A stretch of 56,794 bases of DNA, from contig JAKIUK010000020.1 in assembly GCA_021647585.1 (NCBI GenBank), positions 1-56,794 on the forward strand, read 5' to 3'. Source of the stretch: Methylococcaceae bacterium (lineage in GTDB: Bacteria > Pseudomonadota > Gammaproteobacteria > Methylococcales > Methylomonadaceae). Numbering within the stretch: the first letter of the stretch is position 1; every line of letters begins with the position of its first letter. Shown here piece after piece: positions 36,022 through 45,427 of the stretch. Below the pieces are notes generated by a model. It saw only the letters and a list, made by a program, of their open reading frames with translations, ran no database searches and was not told the DNA's origin. A program made the translations under genes and the position numbers.

Positions 36022-37104
36022 TCATGCTCTAAAAATAAGCTTTAAATCAGAACCGATTCTTCTCACTGCCGTTATATTAAATTGCTTTTTATCATTCATC
36101 GCTTGCATAGCGGGCAAATGAAATAATCCACGTCCCTGATCACCTAGAATACAAGGCGCCATATAAACCAGCCATTCATCGACCAGATTTGCATTCAGTA
36201 GATTTCCATTAAGTATTGCACCCGCTTCAACTAAAACTGTATTGACTTGCTGCTGCCCTAAAAAAAGCATGACAGCAGTTAAATCCAGCTGACCTTCCAC
36301 CTCATTAATGTGAAAAACCTGAAAACCTGCATTTTCAAGATTTATTATTTTCCGTTGATCTTCACTACAGGTTAAAACCCAGGTTTGACCAGATAAATCC
36401 ACCATTCTAGCAGTCAAAGGGGTACGTAAGTGTGAATCAAGTACCACCCTGATTGGCTGTGTAACATCCTGGGCAAACCTTACATTCAAAGAAGGATCAT
36501 CAGCCAAAACAGTATTTATTCCCGTTAAAATAACCGAACTTTCCGCTCGTAATCGCTGAACATCCGCTCTGGATTCTATACCTGTAATCCACTGACTCTC
36601 TCCAGATGCCATGGCAGTACGCCCATCCAGACTCATTGCCATTTTACTACGTATGAACGGCAATCCAGTTGACATTCGCTTTATAAACCCTTTGTTTAAA
36701 TCCTCTGCATCTTGTTGCAAAACACCACAATCTACAATCAACCCAGCTTTCTGTAATTTTTTTAAGCCTCGACCTGCAACTAAAGGATTGGGGTCTTGCA
36801 TTGCCACAACAACGCGCTTAACACCTGCTGCAATTAAGGCTTCACAACACGGTCCTGTTTTGCCAATGTGACTGCAAGGTTCTAATGTGACATATGCTGT
36901 AGCGCCTATGGCATTCACTATCTTATTTAAAGCATCAATTTCAGCGTGTACTGAGCCCGCCTTTTGATGCCAACCTTCTGCAATCACTTTATCATCCTTG
37001 ACTAAAACACAACCTACTCTAGGATTAGGGTCTGTTGTGTATATTCCTTTTTCAGCCAATTTCAAAGCACGTGCCATAAAATGGGCATCTGGATTTAACA
37101 TCAT
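36022..37104 (-). CDS. ribD: Bifunctional riboflavin deaminase/reductase
   Basis: RibD deaminates and reduces the pyrimidine intermediate of riboflavin synthesis. The deaminase domain shows GSVHAEIDAL and TLEPCSHIGKTGPCCEALI (zinc ligands), and the reductase domain begins near residue 147 with FIRSKMAMSLDGRTAMASGES. Length 360 aa is standard. Its ATG overlaps the nrdR stop (ATGATG), so nrdR leads the operon. Confidence 0.96.
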   Translation of the reverse strand: MMLNPDAHFMARALKLAEKGIYTTDPNPRVGCVLVKDDKVIAEGWHQKAGSVHAEIDALNKIVNAIGATAYVTLEPCSHIGKTGPCCEALIAAGVKRVVVAMQDPNPLVAGRGLKKLQKAGLIVDCGVLQQDAEDLNKGFIKRMSTGLPFIRSKMAMSLDGRTAMASGESQWITGIESRADVQRLRAESSVILTGINTVLADDPSLNVRFAQDVTQPIRVVLDSHLRTPLTARMVDLSGQTWVLTCSEDQRKIINLENAGFQVFHINEVEGQLDLTAVMLFLGQQQVNTVLVEAGAILNGNLLNANLVDEWLVYMAPCILGDQGRGLFHLPAMQAMNDKKQFNITAVRRIGSDLKLIFRA

Positions 37105-37553
37105 TTTTTTTGCAGATTTTCTATTATTTCCGTAAATTCATTTACATCTTGAAAACTACGATAAACCGAAGCAAATCGTACATAAGCGACATGATCCAAT
37201 GCACTAAGTTCTTTCATTACCAACTCGCCCAAGTCATCGGCCTGAACTTCTCTTTCACCTTTTACAGTTATCATTTTTTTTATTCGAATTACTGCAGCCT
37301 CAATATCTTCAATATTTACCGGGCGTTTTTCCAAAGCCTTTTGGATTCCTGAGCGAAGTTTTTTCTCATCAAAATTTTCACGTGCACCATCACGTTTTAT
37401 TATTTTTGGTAATGCCAATTCAGCAACTTCATAAGTTGTGAAACGCTCTTTACATGTGGTACATTCTCTTCGACGTCTAACCTGATCGCCTTCACTCGCT
37501 AACCGAGAATCTATCACTCGTGTATCGTGAGTAGCACAAAAAGGACATCGCAT
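37101..37553 (-). CDS. nrdR: Transcriptional repressor NrdR
   Basis: NrdR represses ribonucleotide reductase genes in response to dATP/ATP. The zinc ribbon MRCPFCATHDTRVIDSR then CTTCKERFTTYE is at 1-45, followed by the ATP-cone (IIKRDGARENFDEKKLRSGI). 150 aa is exact family length. First gene of the rib operon. Confidence 0.97.
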   Translation of the reverse strand: MRCPFCATHDTRVIDSRLASEGDQVRRRRECTTCKERFTTYEVAELALPKIIKRDGARENFDEKKLRSGIQKALEKRPVNIEDIEAAVIRIKKMITVKGEREVQADDLGELVMKELSALDHVAYVRFASVYRSFQDVNEFTEIIENLQKK

Positions 37554-37705
37554 GGTTTTACCTATTCCTTTGTTTGACAGATCAACATGTCATCAATTAA
37601 CAAAACCGTTCATTTTATACTATTTATAAAAGTTTTAATATCCATGACTCTAATAGTTTGTTCTGTTTCCTTATTAACACTAGATTGTCGTATGTAAAAT
37701 AAATC

Positions 37706-38365
37706 ATGAGTGAGCAAGAAGGCGTTATCAAATATAAACTTAATCACAGAAAATCTCCTCTTGATAAACATATTTCCATTTCTGAAATAAATGCCTGGCG
37801 TACTATTTTATTTAAATTGCAACTTATTGGACAAATTAAAGGAAAATATGACGGGTATGGCTTTGGTAATATTAGCCAACGGATAATTTATTCCAGCTCT
37901 GATAATGTGCAATTTATTATTAGTGGCACACAAACAGGAGGTTTTGAATCATTATCAAATTTCCAATATTGCGCTATACTTGAAGCCTGTCCAGGTAAAA
38001 ATAGCATTAAATCAGCGGGAGAAGTTAAACCTTCTTCAGAAGCATTAACCCATGCCAGTGTATATCAACAAGACAAAAAGATAAAAGCGGTCATACACAT
38101 ACACAGCCCCGAAATATGGACAAACACAGAGCAGCTTAAACTCCCTTATACTACTGCAGATATAGCCTATGGGACACCCGAGATGGCAGATGAAGTTAAA
38201 CGCCTATTTCAAACAGATCATTTACAAAAAGCACATGTGTTTAGTATGTTAGGGCATAAAGACGGCATTATTGCTTTTTCTGATTCTATACAAAAAACAG
38301 CACTTTTAATTATAAAAATCTATTCAAAAGCTATTGCTCTTGAACAAAACAAGCAACAAAGATAA
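37706..38365 (+). CDS. Class II aldolase/adducin family protein
   Basis: The 219-aa product has GFGNISQR near 53-60, SSEALTHASVYQQ near 113-125, VIHIHSPEIW with the metal-binding histidines near 131-140, and SMLGHKDGIIAFS near 190. Family members cleave or epimerise sugar phosphates with zinc; the substrate is not clear. It is divergent from nrdR. Length is typical. Confidence 0.85.
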   Translation: MSEQEGVIKYKLNHRKSPLDKHISISEINAWRTILFKLQLIGQIKGKYDGYGFGNISQRIIYSSSDNVQFIISGTQTGGFESLSNFQYCAILEACPGKNSIKSAGEVKPSSEALTHASVYQQDKKIKAVIHIHSPEIWTNTEQLKLPYTTADIAYGTPEMADEVKRLFQTDHLQKAHVFSMLGHKDGIIAFSDSIQKTALLIIKIYSKAIALEQNKQQR

Positions 38366-38399
38366 AATACTTTAATACATTAGAATACATTAATAATTT

Positions 38400-38657
38400 A
38401 TGTTAAAAATAGTTATCTATACAGCCAACCTTTGCCCATATTGCACTATGGCAAAAAAACTTTTTGATAAAAAAGGGGTTACTTATTCAGAAATCAATGT
38501 TGATGCGAAACCGGGGTTACGCCAGGAAATGATGCAGCAAACTCGCCGCCGAACTGTACCACAGATTTTTATCGGTAACCTGCACATCGGTGGATTTGAT
38601 GAGTTACATGCTCTAGAAATGAAAAAAAAGTTAGACTCTTTGCTAGTAGTAGATTAG
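38400..38657 (+). CDS. grxC: Glutaredoxin 3
   Basis: The 85-aa protein has the CPYC active site near residues 13-16, TVPQIFIGNLHIGGFDEL with the cis-proline, and a C-terminal helix. It reduces disulfides with glutathione in the cytoplasm. It follows the aldolase-like gene by 34 bases. Confidence 0.95.
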   Translation: MLKIVIYTANLCPYCTMAKKLFDKKGVTYSEINVDAKPGLRQEMMQQTRRRTVPQIFIGNLHIGGFDELHALEMKKKLDSLLVVD

Positions 38658-38746
38658 TCATTTTTCACAATAGTTTTAAAATCTAATCTGCTGTTGCTTT
38701 GTCATTCTCTTTTGTTTATAACCGAATTGTTAATACTTCAAACAAT

Positions 38747-39328
38747 CTAATCTACTGCCAGATATTTTAACCCCAGAACACAAAACTCTGGGTCATTGGT
38801 ATTGATCCAGACAATCTTGGCTGCCCCTCTAGAATCAGGACTATGTACCTGAAATTTAATTATAGTTCCTGGCTTCAGACTACTTTCCTGCTGATCTAGC
38901 TTTAATGCCATTCCGTCCACAGATAGATTAAGCCCCTGAAAACCTATACTGTTTTTATCCGCGATTAAATATCCAGTAAATTTATTTTTACTCCGATATG
39001 TTCTTCGCTTGCGCCATAATTTATTAGCATTATACATAACATCTCTAAACTCAAGACCAAGCATAATCTTTCCGTTATCCTGCTTTGCCCAGACTATATC
39101 AGTTTCACCTGTTAGCATTAGGTCCTTGACATATATTTCCGCAGAATTATTTTCTTTTAACAATGCTTCAAAATCATCAATTTTAGCCAAAAGCAATCCA
39201 GGTACTACTTCGATTAAAATACCTTTTACTGAAACATCATAACCAATAAAATCAAGAAATTCACCCGCAACATAGAGCTGTCCTGATGAATTAAAACTTT
39301 TTCTATATTCTTTTCTATCCTGAGTCAT
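38747..39328 (-). CDS. Tandem PilZ-domain protein
   Basis: The 193-aa product has two PilZ-like halves. The first carries RKEYRKSF with YDVSVKGILIEV; the second carries RKRRTYRSKNKFTG with LNLSVDGMALKL, matching the RxxxR and (D/N)xSxxG cyclic-di-GMP-binding motifs. It likely senses c-di-GMP made or destroyed by neighbours such as the EAL protein at 39621. Output is unknown. Confidence 0.85.
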   Translation of the reverse strand: MTQDRKEYRKSFNSSGQLYVAGEFLDFIGYDVSVKGILIEVVPGLLLAKIDDFEALLKENNSAEIYVKDLMLTGETDIVWAKQDNGKIMLGLEFRDVMYNANKLWRKRRTYRSKNKFTGYLIADKNSIGFQGLNLSVDGMALKLDQQESSLKPGTIIKFQVHSPDSRGAAKIVWINTNDPEFCVLGLKYLAVD

Positions 39329-39389
39329 CTATCTTTAACATTCTGGTTAACTTATTATTTAAAGATAGTTTATTTTTCAAAAAAGTCAC

Positions 39390-39605
39390 TAAGGAGAGAG
39401 GAATTAATAAGTTCTGGAAGTTTGGCGTAGGATTTTGGCTACACAGGAGTACTAATTAAATAGGCGCGAAGCACTAGGATGTGCAAGTGTCGGTGGAAGC
39501 AGGATGCTGGGTACGACCATAGCAAGCTACACAGCTGTTATATTAGTGCTTCTGTGAAGTCAAAAGACAAGTCGAAAACCGGATGTTATTAAATCCTCGC
39601 TCCTA
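39390..39605. mobile_element. MITE-like repeat, copy 1
   Basis: About 216 bp with inverted ends (TAAGGAGAGAGGAATTAATAA on the left, GAGGATTTAATAACATCC in reverse on the right). About 80 percent similar by eye to 42608-42835, sharing GGCGCGAAGCAC and GATGTGCAAGTGTCG. No coding capacity. It fills most of the gap between the PilZ and EAL genes. Confidence 0.8.
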
Positions 39606-39620
39606 AATGTTGAATTTCTT

Positions 39621-41270
39621 TTAACTTGCCTCAGATGCTGGTTTCCATTTACTTTCGATCATCCATTTATCAAACGCCGAAACAGAAAACGGTTTACTCA
39701 AATAATAACCCTGCGCAATATCGCAACCATACGTTTTTAACTTATCCATAATTTCTTCTGTTTCAACACCTTCTGCCGTTACATGAAATCCCAAATTATG
39801 GGCTAAATTAATGGTTGCATTGACGATGACATCATCATTTTCACTAACCAAAATATCTTGAACAAATGAGCGATCAATTTTTAATTCAGTGAGCGGCATC
39901 TGTTTCAAGTATGCCAGTGAAGAATAGCCTGTCCCAAAGTCATCAATAGACAACTGATAGCCCATTTCACTCAAACGATCAATTACCTCTAAAGTCAGTT
40001 CTGGGTCAGTCATAATGGAACTTTCGGTAATTTCAAGAATAACCCACTCGGGTTTAATTCCAGTTGACACAGCTACGCCTGCAATCAGATCAGGTAATGA
40101 GGGATCATGCAAATCTTTAGCTGACAAATTAACAGATATAGTTAATTTTTTCCCCTGTTTGCGCCAAGCTGCGCAATGTTTAAAAGCTTCTTTTAACACC
40201 CATAAAGTTAATTGCGTTATCATCCTCGTCCGTTCTGCCATAGGTATAAATTCATCGGGCGAAATAAAGCCATGTTTAGGATGATGCCAGCGAACTAATG
40301 CTTCTGCACCATATAACACTTCGTCCTGAATACTCACCTTAGGCTGATAATAAAGTTCAAGCTGGCCTCTTTCTATCGCGTGACGTAACTCACTCATCAA
40401 AGTCAAACGCCGAGGGCTATGTTCATCAAATGATGGCTCATAAACAGCATATCCCTCGTTAGAACTAGTGGCCATAAATAAGGCCACTCCAGCCTTTTGC
40501 ACCAAGGTATCCACATCCTCTCCATGCTGTGGAAAGTGGACTATTCCAATATTTGCATGCACGGGAACTGACAAGCGCTCAACCACAAAAGCGGATTCCA
40601 ACACTTTTTGAATATGCTCAGCCAACAATTCCATTTCTTTGCCATCAGTCAAATCAGAGACCAAAATACTGAAGATATTACCATCAATTCTGGCTACGCT
40701 ATCAGCCCCCAAAACAACGCCCTGCAAACGTGATGAAATTTGTTTGATAATCTGATCACTACTGGTACGTCCCAAGGTATCATACACTTCCTTATAATTA
40801 GCAATTTCGATCAGTAATAAAGCAAGTAATCTATTTTGATTATTAGCTGACAAAATTGCTTGCTCAACTCTGTCATAAAACAAGCCTCGATTGGGTAAGT
40901 CTGTTAGCGCATCGTGTGTTACTGCATAATTCGCCTGCTTTTCCAGATCCTCAGCTCTATTACGTAACTCTTGAGTTTGGTCAAAAATCAGGGCACTGGC
41001 TTGGTAAGCAATAATAGAACCTGAATATTGTCCCCAAACACCAAAAACAAAAGGAACAATATCTAATATCCACAGTGCGAAGTTATTCTTCTGAGCATTT
41101 ATAATTCCATCTATTGAAATTTCCCCATTTTGATAAAAACAGACAGCAAGTGTCGCAATAACTATACTTGCTATCGCTACTGCTACCCCTTGATAAGCCG
41201 TTTTAGAAACTTCACTTTTTAGAACTCGGACATTATCAGAAAATGTATTATTTGCCATGGCCCTATCCAT
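39621..41270 (-). CDS. Membrane GGDEF-EAL cyclic-di-GMP phosphodiesterase
   Basis: Two helices near 20-42 and 55-80 are followed by a GGDEF domain (TDLPNRGLFYDRVE) whose signature is replaced by RIDGNIFSI, so cyclase activity is unlikely. The EAL domain has AEALVRWHHP, LEITESSIM, IDDFGTGYSSLAYLKQMP and TAEGVET, all catalytic residues for c-di-GMP breakdown. ATG at 41270 with AGGA is preferred over a TTG upstream. It follows metZ by 10 bases. Confidence 0.93.
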   Translation of the reverse strand: MDRAMANNTFSDNVRVLKSEVSKTAYQGVAVAIASIVIATLAVCFYQNGEISIDGIINAQKNNFALWILDIVPFVFGVWGQYSGSIIAYQASALIFDQTQELRNRAEDLEKQANYAVTHDALTDLPNRGLFYDRVEQAILSANNQNRLLALLLIEIANYKEVYDTLGRTSSDQIIKQISSRLQGVVLGADSVARIDGNIFSILVSDLTDGKEMELLAEHIQKVLESAFVVERLSVPVHANIGIVHFPQHGEDVDTLVQKAGVALFMATSSNEGYAVYEPSFDEHSPRRLTLMSELRHAIERGQLELYYQPKVSIQDEVLYGAEALVRWHHPKHGFISPDEFIPMAERTRMITQLTLWVLKEAFKHCAAWRKQGKKLTISVNLSAKDLHDPSLPDLIAGVAVSTGIKPEWVILEITESSIMTDPELTLEVIDRLSEMGYQLSIDDFGTGYSSLAYLKQMPLTELKIDRSFVQDILVSENDDVIVNATINLAHNLGFHVTAEGVETEEIMDKLKTYGCDIAQGYYLSKPFSVSAFDKWMIESKWKPASEAS

Positions 41271-41280
41271 ATAATTTTTC

Positions 41281-42462
41281 CTATAAACCAATCAAAAGGT
41301 CTGTTTTTATATCTTCAATATTTTCCAGTCCCACTGAAATTCTAACGAGACTGTCTTTTATTCCTACTTGTGCTCTTACTTCAGAAGATAATCTACCGTG
41401 TGTCGTAGTCGCCGGGTGAGTAATTGTCGTTTTTACATCACCCAGATTTGCAGTAATTGATACCATTTTGGTCGCATCAATCAACTTCCACGCATGATCT
41501 CTACCACCTGCTAATTCAAAGCTCACAACTCCACCAAATTGATTTTGTTGCCGTTTTGCCAATTCATGCTGTGCATGAGAAACCAAACCAGGGTAATGAA
41601 CTTGAGCTACTCCTGCCTGTTGCTCAAGCCATTTGGCTAACTCAAAGGCATTATCACAATGTGCCTTCATACGTATTGCCAAAGTTTCCAAACCCGATAG
41701 AAACACCCAGGCATTAAACGGACTCATTGTAGCCCCACCTGTTCGTAGATAGGGATAAATACTGTTTTCTATGATTTCATCACTGGCAATGACGGCTCCA
41801 CCCACACAACGCCCCTGCCCATCGATATATTTAGTTGCTGAATGCACTATGATATCCGCACCTAGCTCCAATGGTTTTTGTAAAACAGGGGTACAAAAGA
41901 CATTGTCTACAATCAATAAACAACCCTGTTTATGTGCTATATCAGCAAGTACTTGAATATCAGCAATTTCTATTAAAGGATTGGATGGCGTTTCCAAAAA
42001 TAGAAAACGCGTATTTGGCCTAATTGCTGCCTCCCAGGCGGCAGGATCTGTTAAATTTACAAAATCAGTTTCAACTCCGAATTTTCCGAAATAATTCTGA
42101 AACATTAATACGGTATTACCAAATACACTGCGTGATGAAACCACATGATCACCCGATTTTAACAGCCCCATACCCACAGCCATAATAGCTGCCATACCGG
42201 ATGAAAAAGCCAGACAACGCTCACCTTTTTCCATTAAAGCAAGTCGTTTCTGAAATACATCTACTGTTGGATTGGTAAACCGTGAATAAATATTACCCGG
42301 TTCCTTACCCGTAAATCTTAACGCTGCTTCTTTAGCCGTTTTGAAAACATAACTAGAAGTCGTAAAAATAGGCATGCTATGTTCATCTTCATGAGTTCGG
42401 TCATGCCCTGCTCTTATCGCCTGTGTTTCTAATGAATAGTTGTCCCAGTCAAAATCAGTCAT
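41281..42462 (-). CDS. metZ: O-succinylhomoserine sulfhydrylase
   Basis: The 393-aa PLP enzyme makes homocysteine from O-succinylhomoserine and sulfide. HSATKYIDGQGRCVGGAV holds the PLP lysine, RFTNPTVDVFQKRLALME and LETPSNPLIEIADI are typical Cys/Met metabolism enzyme segments. The neighbourhood with purF is common in Gammaproteobacteria and supports MetZ over MetB. Confidence 0.93.
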   Translation of the reverse strand: MTDFDWDNYSLETQAIRAGHDRTHEDEHSMPIFTTSSYVFKTAKEAALRFTGKEPGNIYSRFTNPTVDVFQKRLALMEKGERCLAFSSGMAAIMAVGMGLLKSGDHVVSSRSVFGNTVLMFQNYFGKFGVETDFVNLTDPAAWEAAIRPNTRFLFLETPSNPLIEIADIQVLADIAHKQGCLLIVDNVFCTPVLQKPLELGADIIVHSATKYIDGQGRCVGGAVIASDEIIENSIYPYLRTGGATMSPFNAWVFLSGLETLAIRMKAHCDNAFELAKWLEQQAGVAQVHYPGLVSHAQHELAKRQQNQFGGVVSFELAGGRDHAWKLIDATKMVSITANLGDVKTTITHPATTTHGRLSSEVRAQVGIKDSLVRISVGLENIEDIKTDLLIGL

Positions 42463-42607
42463 ATATTATTAAATATTAGCTATCCGTTTAAGAATAGTTA
42501 GCAAATTAAAGTAGTGCAAGTCTACTTAAGAGAAATACTTTGTGTTTAGTAACACCAAGTTCATTTCAGTTACCCTTTAACTGAAATTTCAATAATTTAT
42601 TGATAGC

Positions 42608-42835
42608 CTAAGGCGTGAGGATTTAATAAGTTCCAGAAATTTGGCGTAGAATTTTAGCTTCACAGGAATACTAATAAAATAGGCGCGAAGCACAAGGATG
42701 TGCAAGTGTCGCTGGAAGCTGGATGCTGGATGCTGGATGCTGAGTACGACCATAGCAGGCTACGTAACTTATTAATACTTCTGAGGAGTCTAAAGATAAG
42801 TCGAATACTGGAAGTTATTAAATCCTCGCTCCTAA
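42608..42835. mobile_element. MITE-like repeat, copy 2
   Basis: About 228 bp related to 39390-39605, with inverted ends containing GAGGATTTAATAAGTTCC and, reversed, GAGGATTTAATAACTTCC. It carries a local expansion GGATGCT three times where copy 1 has one. It fills most of the 411-bp metZ-purF gap; the rest of the gap shows nothing. Confidence 0.82.
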
Positions 42836-42873
42836 ATGGTTAACTGATTGTTCAAGGAAGCAGTGAATCAGTA

Positions 42874-44382
42874 TTAAACCGCATTCTGTATATCAATAAT
42901 AAAATTATCATCGTTTCGGTCTGATTGCGCGCCATCGTTCCTTAATGAATTAATACGTTCTAAATATTCTTTATCGATATCCCCAGTAATATATTCATTG
43001 TTAAAACAAGAAGTATCGAAATGTTTGATTTTTGGGTTGCCTTTTTGGACAGCATCAATCAAATCCTGCAAATCCTGATAAATCATTTTATCGGCACCTA
43101 TCGCAACTCCAACTTCATCTTCAGTTCGATTATGAGCAATCAATTCTTCCACAACAGGCATGTCTATTCCGTACACATTGGGATATCTCACAGGAGGAGC
43201 AGCCGAGGCAAAATAAACTTTTTTAGCCCCTGCGTCTCTAGCCATTTGTATAATTTGTTCTGAAGTCGTTCCTCTAACCACAGAGTCATCAACCAGCAAT
43301 ACATTTTTCCCTTCAAATTCCAAATCAATCGCATTCAATTTTTGTTTAACGGACTTTTTACGCATTTGCTGTCCAGGCATAATAAAAGTTCGTCCTATAT
43401 AACGGTTCTTCATAAACCCTTCGCGAAACTTTACATTTAATCTATACGCCATTTGCAAGGCAGAAGTTCGACTGGTATCAGGAATTGGAATAACCACGTC
43501 AATATCATGATCGGGCCATATACGAAGAACTTTATCAGCTAATGTTTCTCCCATCCGTAAACGGGCTTTATACACAGAAATATCATCAATAATTGAATCG
43601 GGTCTTGCAAAATAAACGTATTCAAAAATACAGGGACAATGATCCACCACGTCCGAACATTGTTTGGTATGCAACACGCCTGTTGACTCAATGAATATAG
43701 CCTCACCGGGTTCAACATCTCTAATGAGATCGAAATCCAGCACACTAAGGGCTACATTTTCAGAAGCCACCATAAAATCAGAACCATTTTTAGTTTTCCT
43801 TTCTCCAAACACTAAAGGTCGTATCCCGTGTGGGTCTCTAAAAGCCAGCACACCAAACCCAGCAATCATTACCGTAACAGCATATGCCCCACGGCATCTT
43901 CTATGTACTGCAGATACAGCCTGAAACACATCATCCGCATTTATTCGTAATTTCCCTAATTGTTGTAATTCATGGGCAAAAATATTGAGTAAAATCTCAG
44001 AGTCTGAATCTGTATTTAAATGTCTCTGATCATCCATAAAAAGCTGTTTTTTTAACTCTTCACTATTAGTTAAATTTCCATTATGAGCTAAAGTCAAACC
44101 AAACGGAGAGTTGACATAAAAAGGTTGCGCTTCGGCAGAACTAGAACAGCCTGCAGTTGGATAACGCACGTGGGCTATTCCCATTGTACCTCTCAACTTC
44201 ATCATTTGTTTATTTGAGAATACATCCCTTGTTAAACCATTATCTTTACGCAAATAAAATCGCCCTTCGTCACAAGTAATAATTCCAGCTGCATCCTGCC
44301 CACGGTGCTGTAACACAGTGAGTGCATCGTAAAGCTCCTGATTTACATTTTGATGAGAAACAATACCAGCAATACCACACAT
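42874..44382 (-). CDS. purF: Amidophosphoribosyltransferase
   Basis: PurF makes phosphoribosylamine, the first step of purine synthesis. The catalytic Cys follows Met in MCGIAGIV; DALTVLQHRGQDAAGI and VRYPTAG mark the glutaminase domain, and LLVDDSVVRGTTSEQI the PRPP site. 502 aa is standard. It follows cvpA closely. Confidence 0.97.
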   Translation of the reverse strand: MCGIAGIVSHQNVNQELYDALTVLQHRGQDAAGIITCDEGRFYLRKDNGLTRDVFSNKQMMKLRGTMGIAHVRYPTAGCSSSAEAQPFYVNSPFGLTLAHNGNLTNSEELKKQLFMDDQRHLNTDSDSEILLNIFAHELQQLGKLRINADDVFQAVSAVHRRCRGAYAVTVMIAGFGVLAFRDPHGIRPLVFGERKTKNGSDFMVASENVALSVLDFDLIRDVEPGEAIFIESTGVLHTKQCSDVVDHCPCIFEYVYFARPDSIIDDISVYKARLRMGETLADKVLRIWPDHDIDVVIPIPDTSRTSALQMAYRLNVKFREGFMKNRYIGRTFIMPGQQMRKKSVKQKLNAIDLEFEGKNVLLVDDSVVRGTTSEQIIQMARDAGAKKVYFASAAPPVRYPNVYGIDMPVVEELIAHNRTEDEVGVAIGADKMIYQDLQDLIDAVQKGNPKIKHFDTSCFNNEYITGDIDKEYLERINSLRNDGAQSDRNDDNFIIDIQNAV

Positions 44383-44400
44383 GTTTATAGACCTTCGAAA

Positions 44401-44889
44401 TTAATAATTTATATATCCCGTCAAACCTGACGGAATATGATCACGCAACCAAATGGCTAAAGATTGAAAAGGAGGAATCAAAGTTGATTCTTTCCACCAT
44501 GCATCTTCAGGCAATGGTGTTAGCCCGGCCAACATAACAATAATAGCAACTACCACCAATCCACGTGCTATGCCAAATATCATTCCAGCAAATCTATCAG
44601 AACCAGTTAACCCCGTTTTTTTTACCAACTCTCCTAATAAATAGCTGATCAAAGCACCTAAAATCAAGGTAACAAAGAATAAAATTGCAAATGCAGTGGC
44701 TATTCTTGCTGACGGAATGCTCATTAAATCTTCAAGAAAAGAAGAAAACTCTCGACTAAAAGTGAGTCCCACCCAAATAGCAATGACCCAGATAACTAAA
44801 GAAAATGCTTCTCTAATAAATCCACGCAACAAACCTATCACGGACGAAATCAGTATTAATGCAATTATGGTATAATCTATCCAGATCAT
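44401..44889 (-). CDS. cvpA: CvpA family membrane protein
   Basis: The 162-aa product has four hydrophobic helices and DYTIIALILISSVIGLLRGF at the start, as in CvpA (colicin V production). GMIFGIARGLVVVAIIVML is the fourth helix. ATG at 44889 gives the same length as the enterobacterial protein. It precedes purF as usual. Confidence 0.93.
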   Translation of the reverse strand: MIWIDYTIIALILISSVIGLLRGFIREAFSLVIWVIAIWVGLTFSREFSSFLEDLMSIPSARIATAFAILFFVTLILGALISYLLGELVKKTGLTGSDRFAGMIFGIARGLVVVAIIVMLAGLTPLPEDAWWKESTLIPPFQSLAIWLRDHIPSGLTGYINY

Positions 44890-44918
44890 TAAATATCCCA
44901 AAGCTTTATATCTAAGTG

Positions 44919-45416
44919 TTACTCATCAACTGAAGAAAGAATGCCTTTTATATTGTTGAGCTTGTCTACTTTTGCTTTCATCGCTTCCGCTCTTTTTTTA
45001 TCAAGTTCCGGCCCCACTCTCACTCTATACAGCATTCCATTATCACTGGCGACTGAGGCAATTGTGACAGGAAAACCTTGTTTCCTTATTTTATTTCGTA
45101 GCGAAACAGCATTACTTTCCTGACCAAAAATACCCACTTGAATAAACCAGCGTACCCTATTAGAAACTGAAGATTGCCTTTCCATTTCTTCATTTATAAC
45201 CGTTGGTTCAGGTAAGTTCATAACATCATTAATACTTTTGGGTACTGAAACCGAAGCTGCTTTGAAAGACTTAACTGGGACATCAGGTATTTTCAATTCA
45301 CTGATCATTTTGCCTGTTTCATCGATAGGATCATCAAATAGCATGGGCACAAAAATAGCTGCTAATGATGTGATAACAACTGCACCGACCAACCGCTGCT
45401 TTAAATCTTGATCCAT
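44919..45416 (-). CDS. DedD-like SPOR domain protein
   Basis: The 165-aa protein has a membrane anchor (LVGAVVITSLAAIFVPMLF) and a C-terminal SPOR domain (FIQVGIFGQESNAVSLRNKI, then YRVRVGPELDKKRAEAMKAK). SPOR domains bind denuded septal peptidoglycan. ATG at 45416 with GAGG is chosen. It lies between folC and cvpA in conserved order. Confidence 0.92.
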   Translation of the reverse strand: MDQDLKQRLVGAVVITSLAAIFVPMLFDDPIDETGKMISELKIPDVPVKSFKAASVSVPKSINDVMNLPEPTVINEEMERQSSVSNRVRWFIQVGIFGQESNAVSLRNKIRKQGFPVTIASVASDNGMLYRVRVGPELDKKRAEAMKAKVDKLNNIKGILSSVDE

Positions 45417-45427
45417 AAATAGCATCC

